The notes: a model not told the origin generated them from the sequence alone. A DNA stretch of 8,460 nt from Pseudomonadota bacterium (GCA_019348095.1 JAHWKC010000086.1:1-8460), one strand, 5' to 3'. Counted from the first letter of the stretch, positions 1 through 6,494 are shown. A program made the numbers and translations.

Positions 1-1
1 G

Positions 2-922
2 GCGACCGCCGCCGCGCAGGCCGCCTACGACCGTGGGGAGACGGACGAGTTCATCGTCGCCACCACGGTCGGCGGAGAGGCCCGGATCCGCCCGGGGGAC
101 GCGGTCCTGACCTTCAACTTCCGCCCCGACCGGATGCGCGAGCTGACCCGCGCGCTGGCCGAGCCCGGCTTCGCGGAGGTCGATCGCGGGGGCGCCGGGG
201 TGGTCGAGCGCTACGCGACGCTGACGGAGTACGAGGAGGGCTGGCCGTTCGGGGTGGTCTTCCCGCCGCACCGGCCCGCGATGACCATCGCCCGGGTGAT
301 CGCCGAGCGGGGCCTGGGCCAGCTCCACGTCGCCGAGACCGAGAAGTACCCGCACGTGACGTACTTCTTCAGCGGCGGCAAGGAGCACCCGGAGGAGGGT
401 GAGCGGCGCGAGCTCGTGCCCTCGCCGCGCGACGTGCCGACCTACGACCAGAAGCCGGCGATGAGTGCTCCGGACGCCAGCGCGGCGTTCGAGAGGGCAT
501 GGCACGAGGAGGATTTCCTCTTCGCGATCATCAACTTCGCCAACCCCGACATGGTCGGCCACACCGGCAACCTTGCCGCGGCGGTGCAGGCGGCCGAAGC
601 GGTCGATGTCGCGATCGGGGCGATCAGCGCGGCGGTGCGGGAAGCCGGCGGTGCGCTGCTGGTCACCGCCGACCACGGCAACCTGGAGATGATGCGCGAC
701 CCCGACAGCGGCCAGCCGCATACCGCGCACACCATCGGGCCGGTGCCGCTGGTGCTGCTGGACGGCCGCGCCGGCGCGGCGCACGGCGAGCAGGCCGCGA
801 CCTTGCGCAGCGGCGGCGCGCTGCGCGATGTCGCCCCGACCGTGTTGGACCTGCTCGGCCTGCCGCAGCCGACGGAGATGAGCGGGAAAAGCCTGCTTGC
901 CGGGAGCGGCTCGCCCGGCTGA
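2..922 (+). CDS. gpmI: 2,3-bisphosphoglycerate-independent phosphoglycerate mutase, C-terminal part (5' end outside window)
   Basis: This enzyme interconverts 3- and 2-phosphoglycerate in cytosolic glycolysis/gluconeogenesis, using two Mn2+ ions and a phosphoserine intermediate. The frame is open from the first bases, so the 306 residues seen are a C-terminal fragment. The spacing of conserved motifs implies that about 220 residues lie upstream, including the catalytic serine. Visible motifs are FNFRPDR (substrate-binding arginines at fragment residues 41 and 44), the AETEKYPHVTYFF block (about 109-121), NPDMVGHTG (metal ligands D183 and H187), TADHGN (D224, H225) and HTAHT (H243 probably the last metal ligand). 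Spacings between these match the well-studied Bacillus enzyme (261/264, 403/407, 444/445, 462) to within one residue. The internal ATG at 134 is not a real start, since homology continues upstream of it. The stop overlaps the envC start. The part before about nt 515 looks actinobacterial in wording and codon use (see findings). Confidence 0.96.
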   Translation, partial: ATAAAQAAYDRGETDEFIVATTVGGEARIRPGDAVLTFNFRPDRMRELTRALAEPGFAEVDRGGAGVVERYATLTEYEEGWPFGVVFPPHRPAMTIARVIAERGLGQLHVAETEKYPHVTYFFSGGKEHPEEGERRELVPSPRDVPTYDQKPAMSAPDASAAFERAWHEEDFLFAIINFANPDMVGHTGNLAAAVQAAEAVDVAIGAISAAVREAGGALLVTADHGNLEMMRDPDSGQPHTAHTIGPVPLVLLDGRAGAAHGEQAATLRSGGALRDVAPTVLDLLGLPQPTEMSGKSLLAGSGSPG

Positions 923-2109
923 TGAGCGGCTTGCGCGCACTCGCGATCGCGTGCCTGCTGCTGGCGGGCGTGGCCTGGCCGGCATCGGCGCAGGACAGTC
1001 GCGAGGCCGCGCGCAAGCTCGATACGGTCAAGCGCGAACTGCAGGCGGTCGCCGCCGAGCGCCGCAAGATCGAGAGCCAGCGTGGCGGCGCGACCCGGCA
1101 GCTGCGCGAAGTCGATGAAAAGGTCGGTGCGACCAGTCGCCGCCTGCGCGAGACCGAAGCGCGGCTGGCGCGCGAGCGGGCCGCGCTGGACCAATTACAG
1201 CAGCAGCGCGGCGAGCTGCAGGCCGGCCTCGCCACCCAACGCACGCAACTGGCGCGCCTGTTGCGCGCGGCGTACATGCAGGGCCGCGCTGCGCCACTGA
1301 AGGTGCTGCTGGCGCAGGACCGTTTGGCCGATGCCAACCGGCTGCTGACCTATCACCGCTACCTGCAGCAGGACCGCGCCCAGCGCATCACCGCACTCGC
1401 AGCGGAGCTCGAACGCATGAAGCTGCTCGAGCGCGAGATCGCCGCACGCCGGGTCGAACTCGACGCCACCGCCGAGCGGCAGCGCGCGCAGCTCGCCGAA
1501 CTGCAAGCCGATCGCAAGCGCCGCACCGCTTTGGTCGCGCGCCTGGACCAGCGTTACCAGGACCGCAGCGCCCGTGAGAAAGCGCTCGGCCGTGATGCCA
1601 AGGGTCTGGAACAGCTGCTGGGCCGGCTGCGCGCGGCCGCCGCACGCGCCGAAGCACAGCGCAAGGCCGCGGCTGCACGCGGCAGCGCAGGCGCCGGCGC
1701 GGGCACGAGGGCGGGCCCCGCGGCGCCCCAGGTCGGAGGTCTGGGATGGCCGTTGTCGGGCGCGCTGATCGCCGGCTACGGCGCCAAGCTGCCAGACGGG
1801 CGCGGCAGCGATGGCCTGCTGATCGGCGCCAGCGCGGGAACCCCGGTGCAGGCCGTGGCCGACGGCCAGGTCGCCTATGCCGAATGGATGACCGGCTACG
1901 GATTGCTGCTGATCATCGACCACGGCAACGGCTACATGAGCCTGTACGCGCACAATGAGGCGCTGCTCAAGGATGCCGGCGACGCGGTCGAGCGCGGCGA
2001 TACGGTCGCCACGGTCGGCAGCTCCGGCGGGCACGGCCGGCCGGCGCTGTATTTTGAGCTGCGCCGCGACGGCAAGACGGTCGATCCGGGCGGCTGGCTC
2101 AAGCGGTGA
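922..2109 (+). CDS. envC: EnvC-like murein hydrolase activator (degenerate LytM/M23 domain)
   Basis: Periplasmic activator of N-acetylmuramyl-L-alanine amidases that split septal peptidoglycan during daughter-cell separation; family members are recruited to the divisome by FtsEX. The product has 395 residues. Residues 1-23 are a signal peptide ending ASA before Q24. Residues about 27-250 are Arg/Gln/Ala/Glu-rich and heptad-like, forming a long coiled coil. A Gly/Ala linker follows (about 251-273), then a LytM domain (about 274-395) ending GWLKR. Metal ligands of active M23 enzymes are mostly lost: S296 and L300 occupy the first His/Asp positions, and ALYFE (375-379) replaces HLHFE. One histidine (H344, in LYAH) remains. 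This matches EnvC regulators rather than hydrolases. The ATG at 922 shares its A with the gpmI TGA, so translation is probably coupled; a weak GGGAG lies about 15 nt upstream. The same frame stays open back to nt 499, but that part is a shadow of gpmI. Confidence 0.93.
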   Translation: MSGLRALAIACLLLAGVAWPASAQDSREAARKLDTVKRELQAVAAERRKIESQRGGATRQLREVDEKVGATSRRLRETEARLARERAALDQLQQQRGELQAGLATQRTQLARLLRAAYMQGRAAPLKVLLAQDRLADANRLLTYHRYLQQDRAQRITALAAELERMKLLEREIAARRVELDATAERQRAQLAELQADRKRRTALVARLDQRYQDRSAREKALGRDAKGLEQLLGRLRAAAARAEAQRKAAAARGSAGAGAGTRAGPAAPQVGGLGWPLSGALIAGYGAKLPDGRGSDGLLIGASAGTPVQAVADGQVAYAEWMTGYGLLLIIDHGNGYMSLYAHNEALLKDAGDAVERGDTVATVGSSGGHGRPALYFELRRDGKTVDPGGWLKR

Positions 2110-2297
2110 CCCACCCGCCGTGCGGCGATCCTTCGCCACGGGCTCGCCTTAACGAAAGCTTGCGTCGCGCCGGCCTAACGTGCACATGTGGCATGCCTCA
2201 CGACTGCTTCGCCGAGCCGCCCCGGCGCGCACCAACTCACCCGCCCGGCGGCAGGTCTGCCGCGGTCCCAACGCCGTATCCGCACCGGAGTCCGTGT
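2110..2297. other. envC-ctpA intergenic region
   Basis: This 188-nt spacer has no credible gene. The ctpA frame stays open through it, but the translation here is low-quality Pro/Arg/Ala text with no homology sense, and a signal peptide begins only at 2298. A small perfect hairpin (GGCGA, loop TCCT, TCGCC, 2124-2137) lies 14 nt after the envC stop. It has no T-tract, so it is at best a weak terminator. A TTGCGT (2160-2165) could be a -35 box, but no good -10 follows at 16-18 nt. Whether ctpA has its own promoter here cannot be decided by eye. Confidence 0.4.
2287..2290 (+). promoter_or_regulatory. Ribosome binding site that sets the ctpA start
   Basis: A GGAG lies 7 nt before the ATG at 2298, where the signal peptide begins. 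This fixes 2298 as the start rather than any upstream position in the longer open frame. Confidence 0.75.
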
Positions 2298-3713
2298 ATG
2301 CACCTGCGTCATCTGCTTCCTCTCGTCCTGGTGCTCGGCGCCTGTCCGGTGGCGCCGAGCGCCGCGCAGCAGGCCGCGCCACCGGTCGAGCCGCGCCCTG
2401 CCCAGCGCGCGCCGGTCGAGCCGGTCCAGACCCAGCCGAAGCAGGATGCCGATGGCGCGGATGCGGCTACCGAAGGCGACCAGGCTGTCGCGGAAACCGT
2501 CGCAGCGGACCAGGCGGGCGTCGACTCGACCGTGCCGCTCGACGAGATCCGCCGGTACGTCGCGGTCTACTCCGCGGTGAAGCAGGCCTACGTCGAGCCG
2601 GTCGATGACGCCGAGCTGATGCAGTCGGCGATCCGCGGCCTGCTGCTGGACCTCGACCCGCACAGCGTCTACATGGAAAAACGCATCGCCGAGAACTTCG
2701 ACGAGCAGGCGCGCGGCGCCTACGACGGGATCGGCGTCGAACTGCAGCGCCAGGCCGATGGCGTGCTGCGGGTGATCGCACCGATCGACGATACCCCGGC
2801 CGCACGCGCGGGATTGCGCTCCGGTGACCTGATCATCGCGATCGACGGCGAGCCGGTCAGCCTCGAGGGCGGCGATACCTCCGCGCCGCTGCGCGGGCCG
2901 CCAGGCACCGAGGTGGTGCTGACGATCACGCGCGAGGGGCGCGAGGAGTCCTTCGACGTCACCCTGGAGCGCGAGACCATCCGCATCGCCAGCGTGCGCG
3001 GCCGATTGCTCGAGCCGGGCTACGGCTACCTGCGCATCGCCGCGTTCCAGGCCGACACCGCGGCCGATTTCGAGCGCCAGCTGGAGCGCTTGAAGGCCGA
3101 GGCCGGCGGCACGCTGGAGGGGCTGGTGATCGACGTGCGCAGCAATCCCGGCGGCCTGCTGACCTCGGCGGTGCAGATCGCCGACGCGCTGCTGGAGGAT
3201 GGGCAGATCGTCAGCACCCGCGGCCGCATCGCGATCAGCGACGCGCAATTCGGCGCGACCCCGGGCGACCGGCTCGATGGCGCACCGGTGGTGGTGCTGG
3301 TCGACGCCGGCTCGGCCAGCGCCTCGGAGGTGCTGGCCGGCGCGCTGCGCGACAACGGCCGCGCCCGCGTGGTCGGCAGCCGCACCTTCGGCAAGGGCTC
3401 GGTGCAGACCCTGCTGCCGCTGGACAATGGCGATTCGGTCAAGCTGACCACGGCGCGCTACTACACGCCCAGCGGCAAATCGATCCAGGCCCTCGGCATC
3501 GTGCCCGACGTGGTCCTGCATGCCGACCAGGGCGATGGCGACGATGCGCGCCCGAGCTACACCGAAGCTACCCTGCCGGGCCACCTGCGCGGTGATGCCG
3601 AAGACATGGCCGGCAAGCACGCCGGCGAAGTGCTGCAGGGCGACGAGTACATCGCCGCGGCACTGGCGGAGCTGAAGCGGTCGGTCGTTGGGGCGCCCGA
3701 GGCCGACGGCTGA
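2298..3713 (+). CDS. ctpA: S41-family carboxy-terminal processing peptidase (CtpA/Prc type) with PDZ domain
   Basis: Exported serine protease that trims or degrades periplasmic or envelope proteins from their C termini. The product has 471 residues. Residues 1-23 form a signal sequence: LVLGAC with C16 could be a lipobox, while PSAA before Q24 would suit signal peptidase I. A Pro/Gln/Ala-rich, then acidic, linker follows (24-78) and contains two PVEP copies. Next come the S41 N-terminal region (about 80-135), a PDZ domain (about 141-225, GIGVEL...AGLRSGDLIIAIDG) and the S41 core. The catalytic Ser-Lys dyad is S341 (middle Ser of SASASE) and K366 (FGKGSVQ, with Q370), 25 residues apart as in Prc and D1-processing proteases. 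The SNPGG turn (282-286) and YYTPSGKSIQ (388-397) are also typical. It follows envC on the same strand after 188 nt and may be co-transcribed. Substrates cannot be inferred from the sequence, and the symbol denotes the family. Confidence 0.93.
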   Translation: MHLRHLLPLVLVLGACPVAPSAAQQAAPPVEPRPAQRAPVEPVQTQPKQDADGADAATEGDQAVAETVAADQAGVDSTVPLDEIRRYVAVYSAVKQAYVEPVDDAELMQSAIRGLLLDLDPHSVYMEKRIAENFDEQARGAYDGIGVELQRQADGVLRVIAPIDDTPAARAGLRSGDLIIAIDGEPVSLEGGDTSAPLRGPPGTEVVLTITREGREESFDVTLERETIRIASVRGRLLEPGYGYLRIAAFQADTAADFERQLERLKAEAGGTLEGLVIDVRSNPGGLLTSAVQIADALLEDGQIVSTRGRIAISDAQFGATPGDRLDGAPVVVLVDAGSASASEVLAGALRDNGRARVVGSRTFGKGSVQTLLPLDNGDSVKLTTARYYTPSGKSIQALGIVPDVVLHADQGDGDDARPSYTEATLPGHLRGDAEDMAGKHAGEVLQGDEYIAAALAELKRSVVGAPEADG

Positions 3714-3758
3714 CCGGCGACATTGCGTCGACGCCGCGACTGCGTCAGCCCGCTCGGC

Positions 3759-3779
3759 GCCGCGCTGGCTCAGCGCGGC
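3759..3779. terminator. Possible bidirectional terminator hairpin between ctpA and the DUF1820 gene
   Basis: GCCGCGCTG (3759-3767) and CAGCGCGGC (3771-3779) form a perfect 9-bp stem with a 3-nt loop, in the 56-nt gap between convergent genes and reaching into the last codons of the minus-strand gene. No T-run follows on either strand, so intrinsic termination is uncertain. A 10-nt palindrome, GCGTCGACGC, lies nearby at 3725-3734. Confidence 0.35.
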
Positions 3780-4090
3780 TTGGCCGGCAGCGGGAACGGC
3801 GTGACCACCTTCTCGCCGGTGGTCGCGTCGCGGATGGCGGATTGGGCTTTGCGCTCGACCTCCTCGATTCGCATGATGCTCTGCATCGGCAGGTGCAGCA
3901 CCCGGGTGTTGCCGAACTCGTCGCGCAGGCGTTCCTCGGTCGGATCGACCACCACGCCCTCGTGCACGTCAAATACCAGTTCGGAGACTTCGGTAAAGCC
4001 CCACAACGCGCCCGACGCGACCTGCCGGGCATACAGCTCGTAGACCTTGCCGGCATTGAGGAAGGTGACTTTGTAGAGCGTCTTGGCCAT
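3770..4090 (-). CDS. DUF1820 family protein (function unknown)
   Basis: A 106-residue protein without signal peptide or membrane segment, so probably cytoplasmic. The N-terminal part reads MAKTLYKVTFLNAGKVYELY, followed by VVVDPTEERLRDEF (about 47-60) and a segment ending MRIEEVE; this pattern matches the DUF1820 family of small gammaproteobacterial proteins. Length agrees with the family. I know of no established function and assign none. The ATG at 4090 is chosen because family homology begins there. The frame stays open far upstream to 4873, but that stretch runs antiparallel in frame sense to the rhomboid gene and is a shadow. There is no Shine-Dalgarno; instead a perfect TATAAT lies 7 nt upstream. 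It lies 53 nt downstream of the rhomboid gene on the same strand and converges on ctpA. Confidence 0.88.
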   Translation of the reverse strand: MAKTLYKVTFLNAGKVYELYARQVASGALWGFTEVSELVFDVHEGVVVDPTEERLRDEFGNTRVLHLPMQSIMRIEEVERKAQSAIRDATTGEKVVTPFPLPAKPR

Positions 4091-4097
4091 GTGCTGG

Positions 4098-4103
4098 ATT
4101 ATA
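4098..4103 (-). promoter_or_regulatory. -10 box (TATAAT) for the DUF1820 gene, predicting a leaderless mRNA
   Basis: On the minus strand a consensus TATAAT is followed by 7 nt (CCAGCAC) and then the ATG at 4090. With usual sigma-70 spacing, transcription would begin at or within a base of the start codon. No -35 like TTGACA is seen 15-19 nt upstream, where the DNA is GC-rich heptamer repeat. The box stands out in a local composition of about 70% GC. Confidence 0.6.
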
Positions 4104-4108
4104 AGGCG

Positions 4109-4143
4109 CGGGACCCGGGACCCGAGTCTCGTGCCCCGAACAA
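4109..4143. repeat. Degenerate heptamer array
   Basis: Five consecutive 7-nt units each begin with CG: CGGGACC, CGGGACC, CGAGTCT, CGTGCCC, CGAACAA. The first two are identical and the rest progressively diverge. The array fills the space between the rhomboid stop and the DUF1820 -10 box. Heptad GGGA(C/T)YC-type tracts are, from memory, common between genes in xanthomonads; that comparison was not checked. Confidence 0.5.
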
Positions 4144-4833
4144 TCAGTAGCCGCGCTTGCGCCGCATCCGCCGGGCGATACCGGCGCGGGCCAGCAGCGC
4201 GAATGCGCCGCCGAACGTGAAGCCCGCCAGATGCGCCGACCAGGCCACCGCGCCGAACGCCGGGCCGATGAAGGTGAACACCAGCTGCAGCAGCGCCCAG
4301 AGGCCGATCAGCAGCGCCGCGGGGACCCGCACGAACTGCAGGAACACGCCCAACGGCACCACCACCCCCAGCCGGGCGCCGGGAAACAGCGCCAGGTACG
4401 CGCCGATCATCGCCGAGACCGCGCCACTGGCGCCGATGATCAGCCGGTCCGGGGTGGCGATCGCCGCCACCGTGGCCAGGTTGGCGATCGCGCCGCCGAG
4501 CAGGAACAGCGCGAGGAACCGCCAGGGCCCCATCGCGCGTTCGGCCGGCAGCCCGAAGATCAGCAGGAACACCAGGTTGCCCAGCAGGTGCGCCCAGTCG
4601 GCGTGCAGGAACAGCGCGCTGACCAGACGCAGGCTGCCGCCGCGCAGCCACGGCCACCAAGTCTCCGGCCCGGCCAGGCCGCCGGACAGCGCCGCCCATT
4701 CCATCAGCAGCTGGCGCTGCTCGGCGTCGGGCAGCAACGTCACCCAGGTGAAGCACAGCCACAGGCTCGCGAATAGCAGCGGCGTGGCCCAGCGCGGCGG
4801 CGCCTTGTGGCGGGTGGGTACGGCTATGAACAT
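4144..4833 (-). CDS. Rhomboid family intramembrane serine protease (GlpG-like)
   Basis: A 229-residue inner-membrane protein that would cleave transmembrane substrates within the bilayer. The catalytic dyad is S136 in GASG (134-137) and H201 in SAHLAG. The conserved HADWAHLLGN (77-86) supplies H77, H82 and N86, with the same 5- and 4-residue spacings as H145/H150/N154 of E. coli GlpG. Hydrophobic segments lie at about 16-34, 83-95, 105-127, 134-150, 157-170, 172-192 and 198-216, consistent with a six- or seven-helix core. There is no large N-terminal cytoplasmic domain such as GlpG of E. coli carries. The C terminus is very basic (RRMRRKRGY), probably cytoplasmic by the positive-inside rule. 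The ATG at 4833 has AGGGGG 8 nt upstream. It is transcribed toward the DUF1820 gene and diverges from fadL. Substrate is unknown. Confidence 0.93.
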   Translation of the reverse strand: MFIAVPTRHKAPPRWATPLLFASLWLCFTWVTLLPDAEQRQLLMEWAALSGGLAGPETWWPWLRGGSLRLVSALFLHADWAHLLGNLVFLLIFGLPAERAMGPWRFLALFLLGGAIANLATVAAIATPDRLIIGASGAVSAMIGAYLALFPGARLGVVVPLGVFLQFVRVPAALLIGLWALLQLVFTFIGPAFGAVAWSAHLAGFTFGGAFALLARAGIARRMRRKRGY

Positions 4834-4975
4834 CGCGCAGGCCCCCTGCCTGCCATGGCGGCTGCCAGCACACCGGGGTGCCGGTCCGGCGCGGCCGGGT
4901 GCGTCAGCGGCATCGCGGTGCGGATCGTCGGCGCTGCTTGGCCGCGTTTGTTAGCGCCTGATTAATCCGGCGGGT

Positions 4976-4981
4976 TATAGT
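4976..4981 (+). promoter_or_regulatory. Candidate -10 box for fadL
   Basis: TATAGT matches the sigma-70 -10 consensus at five of six positions and sits in the most AT-rich part of the intergenic region. The best upstream match, TTAGCG at 4951-4956, is poor and 19 nt away. If used, it would give a 5' leader of about 95-100 nt before the fadL ATG. Confidence 0.35.
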
Positions 4982-5072
4982 GCATACGGTGTCGTACGTT
5001 TGGCGCTCCGCATGGAGCTGCCACGTCCCGGCGCATCAACTCGCCCCGGTCGAGGCACGCACACACTCCAAT

Positions 5073-5077
5073 GGAGA
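5073..5077 (+). promoter_or_regulatory. Ribosome binding site that decides the fadL start
   Basis: GGAGA lies 8-9 nt before the ATG at 5086 and falls inside the reading frame of an alternative ATG at 5071. Its spacing favours 5086, since the upstream ATG would have only a distant GAGG (5052-5055, 15 nt away) to serve it. Confidence 0.6.
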
Positions 5078-5085
5078 ATACACGC

Positions 5086-6444
5086 ATGCAACACGCACAC
5101 CGCATCACGCGCCTGTCCGCGCTCGCGCTGGGCATCACCGGCGCGCTTGCGTTCGGCCAGATCCATGCATCGGGCTTCCAGCTCAAGGAAAACAGCGTCA
5201 AGTCGCTGGGCAACGCATTCGCCGGCTCCGGCGTCAAGACCGGCGACAGCTCGGTGGTGGTCAACAACCCGGCCACCATGACCCAGTTCGAAGGCACCAC
5301 CATGCAGGCCGACGTGACCGTGATCGACCTGTCTGCCGAGTTCCAGGGCGAAGGCTTCGACGTGATCGGCCAGCCGCTGACCGGCGGCAATGGCGGCCAG
5401 GCCGGCGACACCACCCCGGTGCCGGCGCTGTCGGTCGTGCACAAGCTAGACAACGGCCTTGCGCTCGGCGCGATGGTCAGCGTGCCGTTCGGCTTGAAGA
5501 CCGAGTACGAGCCGGGCTGGGTCGGGCGCTACTATGCGGCGACCTCGGAGGCGCAGATCGTCGATGTGACCTTCTCCGCCGCGGTCGACGTGATCCCGGA
5601 CCACCTGTCGGTCGGCATCGGCGCGATCTATTCCAGCGCCGACGTGACCCTGTCAAAGGCGGTCGATTTCGGCACGCTGCTGTTCGGCAATCCCGCGACC
5701 CGTCCGCTGCCGTTCGCGCGGCCGCAGGCGCGGGACGGCTTCGCCGACGTCTCCGGCGACGACACCGGCTTCGGCTGGATCCTCGGGGTCAATCTGCGCC
5801 CGACCGACAAACTGTCGATCGGCCTGACCCACCGTTCGGAAATCGACTACGAGCTGGAAGGCGAGGTCGACTGGACCGTGCCGCAGGACGTCTCGGCGGT
5901 GTTTTCCTCCAGCCCGACCACGCGCGTGCTGTTCCAGGACGGCGCGGTGCGGGCGAACCTGACCACCCCGGCGACCACCACGCTGGCGGTGGCGTACCAG
6001 TTCAGCGAGCGCCTCATGCTGGCCGCGACGTACGCCGAGACCGGCTGGGAGTCGCTGCAGGAAGTGCGCATCGACTTCGTCAACCCGGATCCGGACTCGG
6101 TCGAGCAGTTCCAGTGGGACACCACCCGTTTCAGCTCGATCGGCGGCGAGTTCAAGCTCAGTAACGCCTGGACCCTGCGCGCCGGCTACGCCTTTGATGA
6201 GACCCCGACCACCGTTGCGCACCGCACCCCGCGCCTGCCCGACGAGGATCGCCAGTGGTACTCGCTGGGCGCCACCTGGCAGCTCAGCGACGCGCTCGAC
6301 ATCAACCTCGCCTACACCCACATCAAGCCCGATGAGCCGCAAATCGCGATCACCACCCCGCCGGCGGCGGGCGGCCAGCGCCTGTTCGGTTCGTTCGACA
6401 GCGAGGTCAACCTGTACGGCGTCTCGGCGCAGTACCGGTTCTGA
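5086..6444 (+). CDS. fadL: FadL/OMPP1/TodX-family outer-membrane transport protein
   Basis: Outer-membrane 14-strand beta-barrel that takes up long-chain fatty acids or other hydrophobic compounds by lateral diffusion. The product has 452 residues. Residues 1-28 are a signal peptide, with likely cleavage after IHA so that the mature protein starts SGFQLKE. The family signature of the N-terminal hatch follows: ENSVKSLGNAFAG (35-47) and NNPATM (60-65). SVPFGLKTEYEPGWVGRYYA is the conserved stretch after the first strands. Alternating aromatic/polar strands run to the C terminus, ending AQYRF, a good BAM-recognition signal with a terminal Phe. Length agrees with the family. An alternative start at 5071 would add MENTR. 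It is monocistronic: its own likely promoter upstream and a strong terminator 24 nt after the stop. Fatty-acid versus aromatic-hydrocarbon specificity cannot be told from sequence alone, so the symbol is a family label. Confidence 0.92.
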   Translation: MQHAHRITRLSALALGITGALAFGQIHASGFQLKENSVKSLGNAFAGSGVKTGDSSVVVNNPATMTQFEGTTMQADVTVIDLSAEFQGEGFDVIGQPLTGGNGGQAGDTTPVPALSVVHKLDNGLALGAMVSVPFGLKTEYEPGWVGRYYAATSEAQIVDVTFSAAVDVIPDHLSVGIGAIYSSADVTLSKAVDFGTLLFGNPATRPLPFARPQARDGFADVSGDDTGFGWILGVNLRPTDKLSIGLTHRSEIDYELEGEVDWTVPQDVSAVFSSSPTTRVLFQDGAVRANLTTPATTTLAVAYQFSERLMLAATYAETGWESLQEVRIDFVNPDPDSVEQFQWDTTRFSSIGGEFKLSNAWTLRAGYAFDETPTTVAHRTPRLPDEDRQWYSLGATWQLSDALDINLAYTHIKPDEPQIAITTPPAAGGQRLFGSFDSEVNLYGVSAQYRF

Positions 6445-6467
6445 GCGACGGTTTGATGCGACAAGAA

Positions 6468-6493
6468 AAAAGCCCCGCTCCGGCGGGGCTTTT
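6468..6493. terminator. Strong bidirectional rho-independent terminator after fadL
   Basis: An 11-bp perfect stem (AAAGCCCCGC... 6468-6478 with 6483-6493) encloses a TCCG loop. On the plus strand the GC stem is followed by TTTT for fadL. On the minus strand it is followed by six T and then CTTGT, which would stop transcription arriving from putA. It lies between the convergent genes. Confidence 0.9.
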
Positions 6494-6494
6494 C

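Larger units (their letters stand above)
4834..5085. other. Divergent intergenic region between the rhomboid gene and fadL
   Basis: No gene is supported in these 252 nt; open frames here are out-of-frame extensions with arbitrary composition. On the minus strand the rhomboid ribosome binding site (AGGGGG, 4842-4847) lies inside a short hairpin (4837-4849). The AT-richer patch at 4945-5002 is the likely promoter zone. It contains a candidate fadL -10 (4976-4981) and a small hairpin TACG-GTGT-CGTA (4985-4996). In the presumed fadL leader, GCTCC-GCAT-GGAGC (5005-5018) could form another 5-bp hairpin. No regulator site was recognised. Confidence 0.5.

Noticed and set aside
499..921. In-frame upstream extension of envC starting at 499
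   Set aside because: It overlaps gpmI in another frame, giving Arg/Gly-rich nonsense. The signal peptide begins exactly at 922.
1195..2139. Minus-strand open frame (314 codons) antisense to envC
   Set aside because: The plus-strand reading shows a signal peptide, coiled coil and LytM domain. The antisense product has no coherent features.
2175..3620. Long minus-strand open frame (481 codons) antisense to ctpA
   Set aside because: It lies wholly inside a clearly real S41 peptidase gene. Its translation is rich in Ala/Arg/Asp/Gln with no recognisable fold. Long antisense frames are expected at about 70% GC.
4091..4873. N-terminal extension of the DUF1820 frame up to 4873
   Set aside because: This part overlaps the rhomboid gene in a different frame on the same strand, and DUF1820 similarity begins at the ATG at 4090. 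A fusion protein is not supported.
4157..4954. Plus-strand open frame (265 codons) antisense to the rhomboid gene
   Set aside because: The rhomboid dyad and HxxxxHxxxN motif make the minus-strand gene certain. The plus-strand translation is low complexity.
4946..5002. Two GTTTG pentamers (4946-4950, 4998-5002) as possible fatty-acid regulator half-sites upstream of fadL
   Set aside because: They are direct, 52 nt apart and lack the inverted CAAAC partner expected of a PsrA-like operator, so chance is the simpler reading.
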